Assembly (NCBI GenBank): GCA_035306605.1
Contig: DATGNR010000035.1
DNA length: 64,000 nucleotides
Direction: 5' to 3' (one strand)
Origin: Xanthomarina sp035306605
GTDB lineage: Bacteria; Bacteroidota; Bacteroidia; Flavobacteriales; Flavobacteriaceae
Positions 1-8,326 of the stretch are shown one piece after another. Position 1 is the stretch's first letter; every line of letters starts with the position of its first letter. Position numbers and translations under genes: made by a program. The notes beneath the pieces were generated by a model. The model searched no databases and was not told the DNA's origin. It saw only the letters and a program-made list of their open reading frames with translations.

Positions 1-1966
1 TATCAATAAATTCATTGATTTCCGCGTTTTTATCTTGACCGTTTTTAATTAAAACACTTAATGTTAACATAGCGGCAATACGTGTTCCAACCTTTTTAAC
101 TGCAGTATTAAATAAGGGATTTAACTCTTCGTAAGTCACGTTTTTAGCTAATTCCAGTATTTCAGCTTTTACTTTTAACTGCTTCGCTTCAGGTAAATTG
201 GTGTATTTTTTACCTAACTGTTGAATGACATCAATTGCTTTTCTTTGAGGTTGATTTTGTTTGGGTTGCTGATTTTGATTCTTATTCCCCTCATTTCCAG
301 AATTTTTAGATTGTTTAGTCCTAGAATCTTTTAAACCTACTGTTTTATTAAACACTAATTTTTCTGAAGTTGAATCGTTATCCACATTAAAATAACCAAT
401 TCGTTGAAATTGAAACCTCTCTCCTACTTTTGCATCTGCTAGGCTAGGTTCTAAATAAGCTTCAACTATTTTCAAAGATTCAGGATTTACAAACTCCATA
501 AAATCTTTATCCTGATGTGAATCTGGTGCTTCATCTAAAAATAATCTGTCGTATTCTCTAACTTCAGCCTTTATAGCCTGAGCAATAGAAACCCAATGTA
601 ATGTTCCTTTTACTTTAATTGATGTATCCTCAGTATAAGTACAGTGAATTTCTGTTATATTTCCTTTATCATCTTTTACAACACTTTCACCTTTAATTAT
701 ATAGGCGTTTTTTAAGCGAACTTCTTTTCCTAAAGTCAGTCTAAAATACTTACTGTTTGCTTGCTCTTTAAAATCGTCTCTTTCAATGTATATTTCACGA
801 GAAAAAGGTACTTTTCTATAGCCAGCAGACTCATCCTCCTGATTATTTTCAGCATCTAACCATTCTACTTTTCCTTCAGGATAATTAGTGATTACTACCT
901 TAACCGGATCTAAAACAGCCATTACTCTTGGAGCTGTTTTATTTAAATCTTCACGAATGCAAAACTCTAGCAAGGCCACATCAATCACATTATCACGTTT
1001 TGCAACACCTGCGGTTTCAACAAATTTTCTAATTGAATTTGGGGTATAACCACGACGGCGAAGTCCTGAAATAGTTGGCATTCTTGGATCGTCCCAACCA
1101 GCCACTACCTTTTCTTCTACCAATTTAAGTAATTTACGTTTACTCATAATGGTATAACTTAAGTTCAAACGAGCAAATTCTCGCTGTTTAGGAAGCATTG
1201 GAAGCTCTTCTGACTGATATTTGTATACTTGTTCCTTAAACCAGTCGTAAAGCTCTCTATGAGGCTTAAATTCAAGAGAACAAAGTGAGTGCGAAATCTG
1301 TTCTATATAATCGCTTTCACCATGGGTCCAATCGTACATTGGATAAATACACCAATCTGTACCTGTTCTGTGATGCGCTTTCTTTAAAATACGATACATC
1401 AACGGATCTCGCATCAACATATTTGGATGTTGCATGTCTATTTTGGCACGAAGTACGTGAGACCCTTCATCAAATTTGCCATCTTTCATCCCTTGAAACA
1501 ATTCCAAATTCTCTTCAATGGTTCTGTTTCTATATGGTCCATCAATTCCAGGTTGTGTTGGAGTTCCCTTTTGTTCAGCCATAGCTTCGCTAGACTGAGA
1601 GTCAACATAGGCTTTTCCTTCTTTTATTAATAGAACAGCCCAATCGTATAGCTGCTGAAAATAATCTGACGAATACAGCTCGTTAGCCCATTTATAACCT
1701 AACCAAGAAATATCTTCTTTAATAGCATCAACATACTCCTGTTCTTCTTTTGCTGGATTGGTATCGTCAAAACGAAGGTTTACAGGTGCATTATATTTTT
1801 CACCTAAACCAAAACTAATTCCAATGGCTTTTGTGTGACCAATATGTAAATAACCATTTGGCTCTGGTGGAAAACGAAAGCGCAAAGCGTCTCTATCTAG
1901 ACCATTAGCTAAATCTTCTTCTATAATATGCTCAATAAAATTGAGTGATTTTGTTTCTTCAGACAT
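1..1966 (-). CDS. glnS: Glutaminyl-tRNA synthetase with C-terminal extension (partial, runs off left edge)
   Basis: Charges tRNA-Gln with glutamine in the cytoplasm. The frame is open from the ATG at 1964-1966 to the left edge, about 655 codons with no stop. The class I signatures are clear: a HIGH-type motif in YLHIGHTKAIG (about residues 40-50) and the KMSKS-equivalent IMSKRKLLKL (about residue 270), with the intervening GlnRS-type sequence (RFPPEPNG, RFDDTNP). The canonical catalytic and anticodon-binding part ends near residue 540. It is followed by a Gln/Asn/Lys-rich linker (about 545-575) and a further helical segment that is cut by the window. E. coli GlnRS has about 554 residues, so this is a C-terminal appendage; a YqeY/GatB-like tRNA-binding tail is possible but not shown. 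The product is certain; the end is missing. Confidence 0.96.
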   Translation of the reverse strand, partial: MSEETKSLNFIEHIIEEDLANGLDRDALRFRFPPEPNGYLHIGHTKAIGISFGLGEKYNAPVNLRFDDTNPAKEEQEYVDAIKEDISWLGYKWANELYSSDYFQQLYDWAVLLIKEGKAYVDSQSSEAMAEQKGTPTQPGIDGPYRNRTIEENLELFQGMKDGKFDEGSHVLRAKIDMQHPNMLMRDPLMYRILKKAHHRTGTDWCIYPMYDWTHGESDYIEQISHSLCSLEFKPHRELYDWFKEQVYKYQSEELPMLPKQREFARLNLSYTIMSKRKLLKLVEEKVVAGWDDPRMPTISGLRRRGYTPNSIRKFVETAGVAKRDNVIDVALLEFCIREDLNKTAPRVMAVLDPVKVVITNYPEGKVEWLDAENNQEDESAGYRKVPFSREIYIERDDFKEQANSKYFRLTLGKEVRLKNAYIIKGESVVKDDKGNITEIHCTYTEDTSIKVKGTLHWVSIAQAIKAEVREYDRLFLDEAPDSHQDKDFMEFVNPESLKIVEAYLEPSLADAKVGERFQFQRIGYFNVDNDSTSEKLVFNKTVGLKDSRTKQSKNSGNEGNKNQNQQPKQNQPQRKAIDVIQQLGKKYTNLPEAKQLKVKAEILELAKNVTYEELNPLFNTAVKKVGTRIAAMLTLSVLIKNGQDKNAEINEFID

Positions 1967-2066
1967 AAAGTATTCTTTATTCAAAATATGAGGAACAAAA
2001 TTAGTTAATTTTAGACTAATTGTAACATCTGAATAGGATTTCATACCTACAAATAAAACATTAGCC

Positions 2067-2276
2067 ATGGAACATAGAAATTACGAATGTCCAAAATGCC
2101 AAAACAGAAGTTTCAAATTGGATCAGATGCAAGCAACAGGTGGACTTTTTACGAAGCTTTTTAACATTCAAAATAAGAAATTCACATCTGTAACCTGCCA
2201 AAAATGTACTTATACAGAGTTTTATAAATCAAAAACAAGCACCATAAGCAATGTTTTCGATTTCTTCACTAATTAA
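2067..2276 (+). CDS. Small zinc-ribbon protein
   Basis: A 69-residue protein with two CxxC pairs (Cys8/Cys11 in CPKC and Cys44/Cys47 in CQKC), the spacing of a single zinc ribbon. It resembles the short 'nucleic-acid-binding Zn-ribbon' family (DUF2082 type), in which the loop between the knuckles reads GGLFTKLFNIQNKKF-like. There is no signal peptide, so it should be cytosolic. It starts about 100 bp from the divergently read glnS start and lies 66 bp upstream of folB in the same direction. Function beyond metal binding is unknown. Confidence 0.8.
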   Translation: MEHRNYECPKCQNRSFKLDQMQATGGLFTKLFNIQNKKFTSVTCQKCTYTEFYKSKTSTISNVFDFFTN

Positions 2277-2330
2277 GTAATCACTAAAAAAATTCTTTTA
2301 GGTATTTTATAAAAGTGACGTTTTGAATAG

Positions 2331-2338
2331 TATTTTTG
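2331..2338 (+). promoter_or_regulatory. Bacteroidota -7 promoter element (TATTTTTG) before folB
   Basis: TATTTTTG matches the TAnnTTTG -7 consensus of Bacteroidota. It ends only 4 nt before the folB ATG at 2343, so the transcript would start at or very near the start codon. No good -33 TTG is visible at the usual spacing. Confidence 0.45.
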
Positions 2339-2342
2339 CAAT

Positions 2343-2705
2343 ATGGGAATAATAAAAGTAGAAAATATCAGGGTTTTTGCTCATCATGGATGTTTACAAG
2401 AAGAAACAAAAATTGGTTCTGACTATCGTGTAGATTTAGAAATAAAAGCAAACTTAAAAAAATCAGCCAAATCCGATGAATTAAGCCATACGGTGGATTA
2501 TGTTTTTCTAAATAGAATTGTGAGAGAAGAAATGCTTATTCCTTCAAAACTATTAGAAACCGTAGCTAAGCGTATTCTGGATAGAATTTTTAAAGAAGAC
2601 AAAACAATTAAGAAAGCGAGCGTTTACGTGAGTAAATTAAATCCTCCTATTGGTGGTGACGTTGAAATGGTTACGATAAAAATGAGCGAAAAACGTAAAA
2701 AATAG
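2343..2705 (+). CDS. folB: Dihydroneopterin aldolase
   Basis: Converts 7,8-dihydroneopterin to 6-hydroxymethyl-7,8-dihydropterin and glycolaldehyde in folate synthesis. The 120 residues match the usual single-domain FolB length. Family residues are present: the N-terminal IRVFAHHGCLQEE segment with Glu20/Glu21, Tyr53 in the HTVDYVFL stretch, Glu72 in KLLETVA, and Lys98 in SKLNPPIGG, the catalytic lysine region. Its closest neighbours are the zinc-ribbon gene upstream and tRNA-Cys downstream; no other folate gene is adjacent. A TAnnTTTG element abuts the start, suggesting a very short or absent leader. Confidence 0.95.
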   Translation: MGIIKVENIRVFAHHGCLQEETKIGSDYRVDLEIKANLKKSAKSDELSHTVDYVFLNRIVREEMLIPSKLLETVAKRILDRIFKEDKTIKKASVYVSKLNPPIGGDVEMVTIKMSEKRKK

Positions 2706-2736
2706 CTTGTAAATAGCGAATGAGGATAAAATTTTT

Positions 2737-2744
2737 TACATTTG
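2737..2744 (+). promoter_or_regulatory. -7 element (TACATTTG) upstream of tRNA-Cys
   Basis: An exact TAnnTTTG match about 66 bp before the tRNA. The nearest upstream TTG (2707-2709) is 27 bp away, longer than the usual 17-23, so the -33 box is weak or absent. Confidence 0.4.
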
Positions 2745-2810
2745 CAGTCATTAAAAATAAGCCCTTTATTTAAGTTTTGCTTTTATAGCGCTGAAATACA
2801 GAGAATATTG

Positions 2811-2881
2811 GGTGTCGTGGCCGAGTGGCTAGGCAGTGGTCTGCAACACCATCTACAGCGGTTCGAATCCGCTCGACACCT
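2811..2881 (+). tRNA. tRNA-Cys (anticodon GCA)
   Basis: A cloverleaf can be drawn: acceptor GGTGTCG (2811-2817) pairs with CGACACC (2874-2880). The anticodon arm has a 5-bp stem with the seven-base loop CTGCAAC, anticodon GCA at 2843-2845, and a GGTTCGAATCC T-arm follows. The discriminator base is T (U73), a known identity element of tRNA-Cys. CCA is not encoded. A terminator follows immediately. Confidence 0.95.
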
Positions 2882-2883
2882 CT

Positions 2884-2918
2884 AAAAACCTTCAAGTAAT
2901 ACTTGGAGGTTTTTTTTT
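2884..2918 (+). terminator. Rho-independent terminator after tRNA-Cys
   Basis: A 10-bp stem (AACCTTCAAG with CTTGGAGGTT, one G-U pair), a 5-nt loop, then a run of T. It lies directly after the tRNA. Confidence 0.85.
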
Positions 2919-3062
2919 GTTTTAAAGTATTATCAAAAGTTCAACAAATAAATGGCATCAAATACCAAGTTTTGAACTAAAATTAATTTAGTACTGGTTA
3001 ACCTTTATAATAAAATTGTATTAAGTTTAATATACTATAACCATAAATTTAATATTGAAATT

Positions 3063-3605
3063 ATGAAAGCAATTAAATTAGTTTTATTCAGTTTTTTAAT
3101 TATTGCAAACCTATCATGTTCATCCGACGACGATAACAATGATAACGAATCGTTTAATGTTGTTGGTAGCTGGACAATGACAGAAGGATACATTGTACCT
3201 GGTTCTATGAATCTTAATTTAGGTGAAATGACGGTACCTGTTGAATACTCTGGAAGTTTTATAGATATTGAAGAAAATAACAGATTAAATTTTCAAGAAA
3301 ACAACACATTTACTTCGGTTACAGGAAGTATGTCATTAGAAATGAATATGACTATTATGGGCACAAATCAAACTCAATCTTTTGAAGGGAGCGATTTTTT
3401 TGGCCAAGGAACTTGGGAAGTAAACGGGAGAGAATTAAAAATACATAATGAGAATGGAACAACTATTAAATATCATATTGATAATCTTAATGGAAATGTG
3501 CTAGAATTAAGTAGTAATTTAAAAGATATGAACACCGGAGAGCCTAATCCTACATTAGAAAGTATGGATATGATTATTAAAATGAAACTTGAAAGGGTAC
3601 AATAA
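3063..3605 (+). CDS. Lipocalin-like lipoprotein
   Basis: A 180-residue exported lipoprotein. The N-terminus is a type II signal peptide with lipobox ANLSC, giving Cys19 as the lipidated residue, then an Asp/Asn-rich tether (residues 20-29). The mature part starts VVGSWTMTEG and alternates beta-strand-like segments, as in the short 'lipocalin-like domain' proteins common in Flavobacteriia, many of which open with a GxW motif. No catalytic residues are expected. It stands alone between tRNA-Cys and the convergent LysE-type gene. Ligand and role are unknown; the lipocalin assignment rests on the GxW start, size and strand pattern. Confidence 0.7.
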   Translation: MKAIKLVLFSFLIIANLSCSSDDDNNDNESFNVVGSWTMTEGYIVPGSMNLNLGEMTVPVEYSGSFIDIEENNRLNFQENNTFTSVTGSMSLEMNMTIMGTNQTQSFEGSDFFGQGTWEVNGRELKIHNENGTTIKYHIDNLNGNVLELSSNLKDMNTGEPNPTLESMDMIIKMKLERVQ

Positions 3606-3640
3606 CAACTTATTTAACCTTCCAAAATAAGATAGTAGAT

Positions 3641-3679
3641 CTTCTCTAATTCTATAAAGTATAAATAGGTTTAGAGAAG
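3641..3679. repeat. Inverted repeat between convergent genes
   Basis: CTTCTCTAA (3641-3649) and TTAGAGAAG (3671-3679) are perfect complements with a 21-nt loop. It lies between the convergent lipoprotein and LysE genes, ending 4 nt from the LysE stop. There is no strong T-run, so it is at best a weak bidirectional terminator. Confidence 0.4.
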
Positions 3680-3683
3680 AAAC

Positions 3684-4370
3684 CTACTTGCTTTTAATAG
3701 GATTTATTTGCTCTAATTTATCTTTAATAAGTTCCTTTTCTTTAGGAAAAAATCCTTGAATTAAGAGTAATAAACCAAAACCTAAAATAACTAAGGCTAC
3801 AATTTTTTTAGTTTTAAAAATACGTCGTGGAGTTAATTTACTTTTAAGGGTTTTTGCTGCTAGAATTTTTAATAAATCTACTAAAAAATAGACAGCAAGA
3901 ATGGTTCCTAAAAATACAAAAAGTTCTTGTGTAGTTTCAGTTAAGGAACTACCAATTACTATAAATCCCAACCAGCCCAATAATACTCCAACATTTATAA
4001 AATTTAATAGAAAACCCTTGATAAAGAGTTTTCCAAATTTCTTTTTAATTTCAACTGTATGGTATTCCCTAACTATTTCACGAAAGGATTTTGAAGTTTT
4101 TACGAAGGAAATAAAACCGTAGACAGCCAGTAACACACCTCCAAAAATTAGAAAACTCGGGTCGTCCTTTATTTTATGTAAAAGTTTACTGGTACTATAA
4201 AAGGCAACGATAATAAAGAAAATATCTGCTAGAATAACACCTAAATCAAATATTAAAGCACTTTTAAGTCCTTTAGTTGCACTGGTTTCTAACAGTACAA
4301 AAAATACAGGTCCAATAGTGAACGATAAAATTATACCAAAAGGAATTGCTGTAAGAATAGCATCTTGCAT
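3684..4370 (-). CDS. LysE-family amino-acid exporter
   Basis: A 228-residue inner-membrane protein of the LysE/RhtB type. It begins with the family hallmark of a first membrane helix ending in FTIGPVFF (about residues 17-24), followed by helices near 40-60, 72-90, 118-140, 148-168 and 190-210. A lysine-rich cytoplasmic loop lies at about 90-115, and the C-terminal tail is charged. Family members export amino acids or small derivatives using the proton gradient; the substrate cannot be read from the sequence. A promoter-like TTTA-N19-TAGTTTTG lies just upstream (4390-4420), so the gene is probably monocistronic. Confidence 0.82.
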   Translation of the reverse strand: MQDAILTAIPFGIILSFTIGPVFFVLLETSATKGLKSALIFDLGVILADIFFIIVAFYSTSKLLHKIKDDPSFLIFGGVLLAVYGFISFVKTSKSFREIVREYHTVEIKKKFGKLFIKGFLLNFINVGVLLGWLGFIVIGSSLTETTQELFVFLGTILAVYFLVDLLKILAAKTLKSKLTPRRIFKTKKIVALVILGFGLLLLIQGFFPKEKELIKDKLEQINPIKSK

Positions 4371-4389
4371 ACAAATGAGGTGTTTTCTA

Positions 4390-4420
4390 CAAAACTACAT
4401 AATTTATTTAGCGATTTAAA
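4390..4420 (-). promoter_or_regulatory. Promoter of the LysE-family gene
   Basis: On the minus strand TTTA (4420-4417), 19 nt, then TAGTTTTG (4397-4390): one mismatch to TTTG-N19-TAnnTTTG. Predicted leader about 14 nt. Confidence 0.55.
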
Positions 4421-4486
4421 GATAAACTTACATGTAAGTGATTTTAAACCTATATAAAAAGTATAGAAATAAGGAGTATTTTGGGA

Positions 4487-5161
4487 TTATTCTTTACGAA
4501 TTACTTTACCACCCAAAACAATGTTTTCTTTTACTGTTTCAGGGGTTCCATAAATATAAGCTGTACCACCTGCTTTTACCTTTACATCCACTTCTTTCAA
4601 TGCTTTTACATGGGCTTCACCAGCCGCTCTTATATTAACTTTTGTTTTTTCGGTTTCTAAATCTTTCCCTAAATAAGAACCGCCTGTTGATAAATCGATA
4701 TTTTGATTTTTAGCTTGTCCAGAAATTCGAATGACACCACCAGTAATAGCTTTAGCTTCAACAAAAGTAACATCGTTAACCATAAGCTTAATACTACCAC
4801 CTTCTTGAGCACGTGTATCTATTTCAAACTGTTTAATAACATCATTGGAACTTACAAAAGCACCTTCGTTTACATCAATAATATCTATAGTTTTATAATA
4901 TAATTGGACGGTAGTTTGATCACCATCGAAACTTTTTCTAAAAGACATCTTAATTTTTAAATCTCCATTTTTATTAACAAAAACGACATCTTCTGTATTT
5001 TTCCCGCTTATTATAACTTTGTTTTGGTCCGATTTTATAAGCTCTACCTCTATTCTATCGTAAACTTTTAGCTTGTTAAAATCGCCTAAGTTCTTTTCAA
5101 TTTGAGCATGTATAGCAGTAGCAGCAAATAAAAAGCTTGCTAAAATTATATGTTTTATCAT
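4487..5161 (-). CDS. Head-GIN domain protein (DUF2807), exported
   Basis: A 224-residue protein with a cleavable signal peptide (residues 1-19, ending AIHAQ). It continues with the head-GIN/DUF2807 pattern: a short segment (GDFNKLKVYDRIEVELIKSD), then repeated beta turns with glycine and small residues (GGSIKLM, TGGVIRISG, TGGSYLG, AAGEAHV, AGGTAYIYG) expected of a right-handed beta-helix. The family is abundant in Bacteroidota envelopes and has no assigned activity. It follows rnr in the same direction with a 34-nt gap, so the two may be cotranscribed, though no functional tie is evident. Confidence 0.8.
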   Translation of the reverse strand: MIKHIILASFLFAATAIHAQIEKNLGDFNKLKVYDRIEVELIKSDQNKVIISGKNTEDVVFVNKNGDLKIKMSFRKSFDGDQTTVQLYYKTIDIIDVNEGAFVSSNDVIKQFEIDTRAQEGGSIKLMVNDVTFVEAKAITGGVIRISGQAKNQNIDLSTGGSYLGKDLETEKTKVNIRAAGEAHVKALKEVDVKVKAGGTAYIYGTPETVKENIVLGGKVIRKE

Positions 5162-5195
5162 GATTGTTATTTTATTTTAATAGTACCAACAAAAA

Positions 5196-7430
5196 CTATT
5201 CCTTATGTTTTCCTATTAAAGTAAAATCTAGGTGTTTTTTTACTAAATCGGTATCTTTTACTTTAACAATTACTTCATCACCAAGTTGATACATGATTTT
5301 ATTATTTTTTCCAATAAGTGCATAATGATCTTCATCAAAAATGTAATGGTCATCTTTCATGTTTCTTACACTAACCATTCCTTCGCATTTATTATCAATA
5401 ATCTCTACATAAATTCCCCAATCAGTAACACCGGAAATAACACCTACAAATTCTTCCTCTTTATGGTTTTCCATAAATTTAATTTGCATGTATTTAATTG
5501 AATCTCTTTCAGCTTTGGTTGACAGATTCTCCATATTACTAGAATGGTTACATTTATCTTCATAAACTTGTTCGTTTACCGATTTTCCTCCATCTAAGTA
5601 ATGTTGCAACAACCTATGAGCCATGATATCTGGATACCTTCTAATTGGCGAAGTAAAATGACTATAATAATCAAAAGCTAGACCATAATGCCCAATATTA
5701 TCAGTAGAATATTCAGCTTTACTCATGGTTCTAATAGTCAAAGTATCAACTAAATTTTGTTCTTTTTTACCCTCAACATCTTTTAATAAGTTGTTCAACG
5801 ATGAAGAAACACTCTTTTTATCCTTGAAATTTAATTTATAACCAAATCGTTCCACTACATTTTGTAGAGCTGCTAATTTACTAACATCTGGTTCGTCATG
5901 AATTCTATAAATAAAAGTCTTTTTTGGAGATTGTTTTCCTATAAATTCAGCTACTTTCCTATTAGCTAATAACATAAACTCTTCAATAAGTTTATTAGCA
6001 TCCTTACTGGTTTTAAAGAAAACACCAACTGGATTTGCTTTTTCATCTAAATCAAATTTAACCTCTACTTTATCGAATGAAATAGCTCCCTCTCCCATAC
6101 GTTTAGAACGCATGATTTTTGAAAGCTCGTTCATTTTTAAAGTAGCAAAAGCTATTTCTGGAGTTGTATTGTATTTTTTTCCTGTAAGAGAAACTTCAGC
6201 TGGAATAGTAGTATTTATTTGTTTTAAATTTGATACGTCAATTGACGTTGGGTTATCATTATTTTCAATAATTGCTTGAGCTTCCTCGTAGGCAAATCTT
6301 GCATCACTATAAGTAACTGTTCTTCCAAACCACTGTTTTTTAACTTCCCCTTTATTATTTAAATGAAAAACTGCGGAAAAAGTATATTTTTCTTCGTTTG
6401 GTCGTAAAGAACAAGCATTATTTGATAATACTTCAGGCAACATAGGTACCACACGATCTACTAAATACACCGAGGTGGCACGTTCATAGGCCTCATCATC
6501 TAAAATGGTATCAGGCTGTACGTAATGCGAAACGTCGGCAATGTGAACTCCTATTTCGAATAAATCATTTTCTAAAACTCTAAACGATAACGCATCGTCA
6601 AAATCTTTAGCATCTTTTGGATCTATGGTAAAAGTTAAAACATCTCGCATATCGCGACGTTTTGCAATTTCTTCTGGACTAATAGAAGTATCTAACTTAT
6701 TAGCAAATTCTTCAACTTCGTGTGGAAAGTCATGAGGTAAACCATATTCAGCTAAAATAGCATGTATTTCCGTGTTGTGCTCTCCTGGTTTTCCTAAAAC
6801 TTTAAGTATTTTACCATAAGGTGAATCTGCCTTTTCTGGCCAATCTTCTAAGGAAACTAATACCTTATCACCATCTTCAGCATTATTTATTTTGTTAATA
6901 GGAACAAAAATATCTGTGTACATTTTATTTCCATCGGCTACTACAAATGCATAGCTTTTATGAATTTGAATTACACCAACATATTCGCTTTTAGCACGTT
7001 TTATAATTTTCGTAATCTCACCTTCGCGTTTTCCATTTTTTAAACGTTTATAGGCATAAAATTCAACTTCATCACCATGAAGCGCTTTGTTCATATTATT
7101 TGAAGCAATATAAATATCGTCTTCAAAATCGTCGGAAATAATGTATCCTGCACCTCTAGAAGCCATGTCTACTCTACCAGTGTAGTATTCGGTATTAACT
7201 ATGGCCTTATACTTACCACGTTCAACTTCTTCTATCTCTTGCTTCGCTTTTAATTGCTGAAGTTTTTTTATAATTTGATTTCTACTACTAGCATCATTGA
7301 CACCAATTTTAGCAGCTATTTGTTTATAATTAAAGGATTGTGTTCTATCTTTTTTTAAAATACTTAGAATAGTATTTGTAAGGTTGGAAATCTTATTATT
7401 AGAAGGTTTCCTGTGTTTCTTTTTTGTCAT
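5196..7430 (-). CDS. rnr: Ribonuclease R
   Basis: A 3'-5' exoribonuclease that degrades structured RNA. The 744 residues show the full domain order: a Lys-rich N-terminus with a winged-helix segment (about 15-75), two cold-shock/OB segments (about 82-150 and 150-215), the RNB catalytic domain (about 255-590), and a C-terminal S1 domain (about 655-735). The metal-binding cluster is intact: Asp270, Asp276, Asp278 and Asp279 within TIDPKDAKDFDDALS. The later RNB motif HFTSPIRRYPD is also present. It lies at the left border of the large gene-free region with the putative origin, transcribed away from it. Confidence 0.95.
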   Translation of the reverse strand: MTKKKHRKPSNNKISNLTNTILSILKKDRTQSFNYKQIAAKIGVNDASSRNQIIKKLQQLKAKQEIEEVERGKYKAIVNTEYYTGRVDMASRGAGYIISDDFEDDIYIASNNMNKALHGDEVEFYAYKRLKNGKREGEITKIIKRAKSEYVGVIQIHKSYAFVVADGNKMYTDIFVPINKINNAEDGDKVLVSLEDWPEKADSPYGKILKVLGKPGEHNTEIHAILAEYGLPHDFPHEVEEFANKLDTSISPEEIAKRRDMRDVLTFTIDPKDAKDFDDALSFRVLENDLFEIGVHIADVSHYVQPDTILDDEAYERATSVYLVDRVVPMLPEVLSNNACSLRPNEEKYTFSAVFHLNNKGEVKKQWFGRTVTYSDARFAYEEAQAIIENNDNPTSIDVSNLKQINTTIPAEVSLTGKKYNTTPEIAFATLKMNELSKIMRSKRMGEGAISFDKVEVKFDLDEKANPVGVFFKTSKDANKLIEEFMLLANRKVAEFIGKQSPKKTFIYRIHDEPDVSKLAALQNVVERFGYKLNFKDKKSVSSSLNNLLKDVEGKKEQNLVDTLTIRTMSKAEYSTDNIGHYGLAFDYYSHFTSPIRRYPDIMAHRLLQHYLDGGKSVNEQVYEDKCNHSSNMENLSTKAERDSIKYMQIKFMENHKEEEFVGVISGVTDWGIYVEIIDNKCEGMVSVRNMKDDHYIFDEDHYALIGKNNKIMYQLGDEVIVKVKDTDLVKKHLDFTLIGKHKE

Positions 7431-7559
7431 GTATTAATTGTAATCATTATCTTATTCCTAATAAAGATAGGAATCTGTGCTTTTATAACCTAATAAAAGT
7501 GAAGTACTGGTTATAAATTTAATACAAAGCTACGGTTTTAAAATTAAACGAACATTTAC

Positions 7560-8040
7560 TTATGGTTAAATTAAAATTAAAACAGTTATCCACATATATA
7601 TATATAATCATCTTTTTCTTTTAAAATTTAAAAAAATAATAATGATTATGATAGCTTGTTAATAGTAGGTATAACTTTTTCAAGTTTTATTTTGAAATGT
7701 ACTTGTTGGTGCTCTATCAATAAGTAATTAACATAGGTTTTTAGCTTTAAAGGCTTCATTTATAGTAATGTTTTGATAGCTATTAACAACTGTTGATAAC
7801 TGTTTATTGATGTTAATTTGTCATAAGTATTTTTAATTTCAGTGTTCATAAACCAAAAATGAATGATGAAAAGTTGTCAAAAAATAGGTGAGTTATATTT
7901 AGGTTTTTAAAAGTCAATTTTTGATTGGAAAAATTCTTGGATAAAGCAAATTTTAGTTGTCAATATTTATAAACAGTTATTAACAAGTTATGAGTTTAGT
8001 TTTTGGCAGCTATTAACAATTGAGCCCTTTATTAACAAGG
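7560..8040. other. Candidate chromosomal replication origin (oriC): DnaA-box-like cluster
   Basis: The 896-bp interval 7431-8326 has no plausible gene and lies between divergent rnr and rpiB. It holds a perfect DnaA box TTATCCACA (7586-7594) running straight into a TA-repeat. It also holds TTATTAACA at 7977-7985 and 8029-8037, CTATTAACA at 7780-7788 and 8010-8018, and the reverse-oriented TGTTGATAA (7791-7799) and TGTTAATAG (7657-7665). The boxes at 7586 and 7977 share the flank AAACAG. Further reverse boxes lie at 8877 and 9047, beyond rpiB. Most large gene runs to the right, including ATP synthase, are on the plus strand, as expected for rightward replication. dnaA itself is not nearby, and no skew was calculated. 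Confidence 0.55.
7586..7594 (+). promoter_or_regulatory. Perfect DnaA box (TTATCCACA)
   Basis: An exact match to the general bacterial DnaA-box consensus, immediately followed by alternating TA that could serve as an unwinding element. Confidence 0.65.
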
Positions 8041-8290
8041 CTTTCAAGATGAAGAGCTACTGGGGTTGATTATGAATTGCTTAGGTATTTATAGATACGT
8101 ATAAGTACTTTTTATTCTTTAAAATCCAAAATCAAAAGTATCATATTATGATGTTAGAATGTTTAAAATTGTATTATAATCCGATAAGTATGCTTAAAAA
8201 TTTAAGATTGATATTCTAGATTAATAGAATATCATAAAAAATAAAAATTCCTTTTATAATTTAGTAACTTTACCTGATAAAAATATAGTA

Positions 8291-8306
8291 TTCCGAAGTC
8301 TCGGAA
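8291..8306 (+). repeat. Small hairpin in the rpiB leader
   Basis: TTCCGA and TCGGAA flank a 4-nt loop, ending 20 nt before the rpiB ATG. A near-promoter TAACTTTA (8265-8272) lies just upstream, so the hairpin would be in the transcribed leader. Confidence 0.4.
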
Positions 8307-8326
8307 ATACGCATAAAATATAACCA

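Noticed and set aside
1285..1630. Plus-strand frames opposite glnS
   Set aside because: They lie fully within the strongly conserved glnS reading frame and have no family resemblance; they are shadows.
7595..7606. TA-repeat as a microsatellite
   Set aside because: Short and located beside a perfect DnaA box; better read as part of the putative unwinding element.
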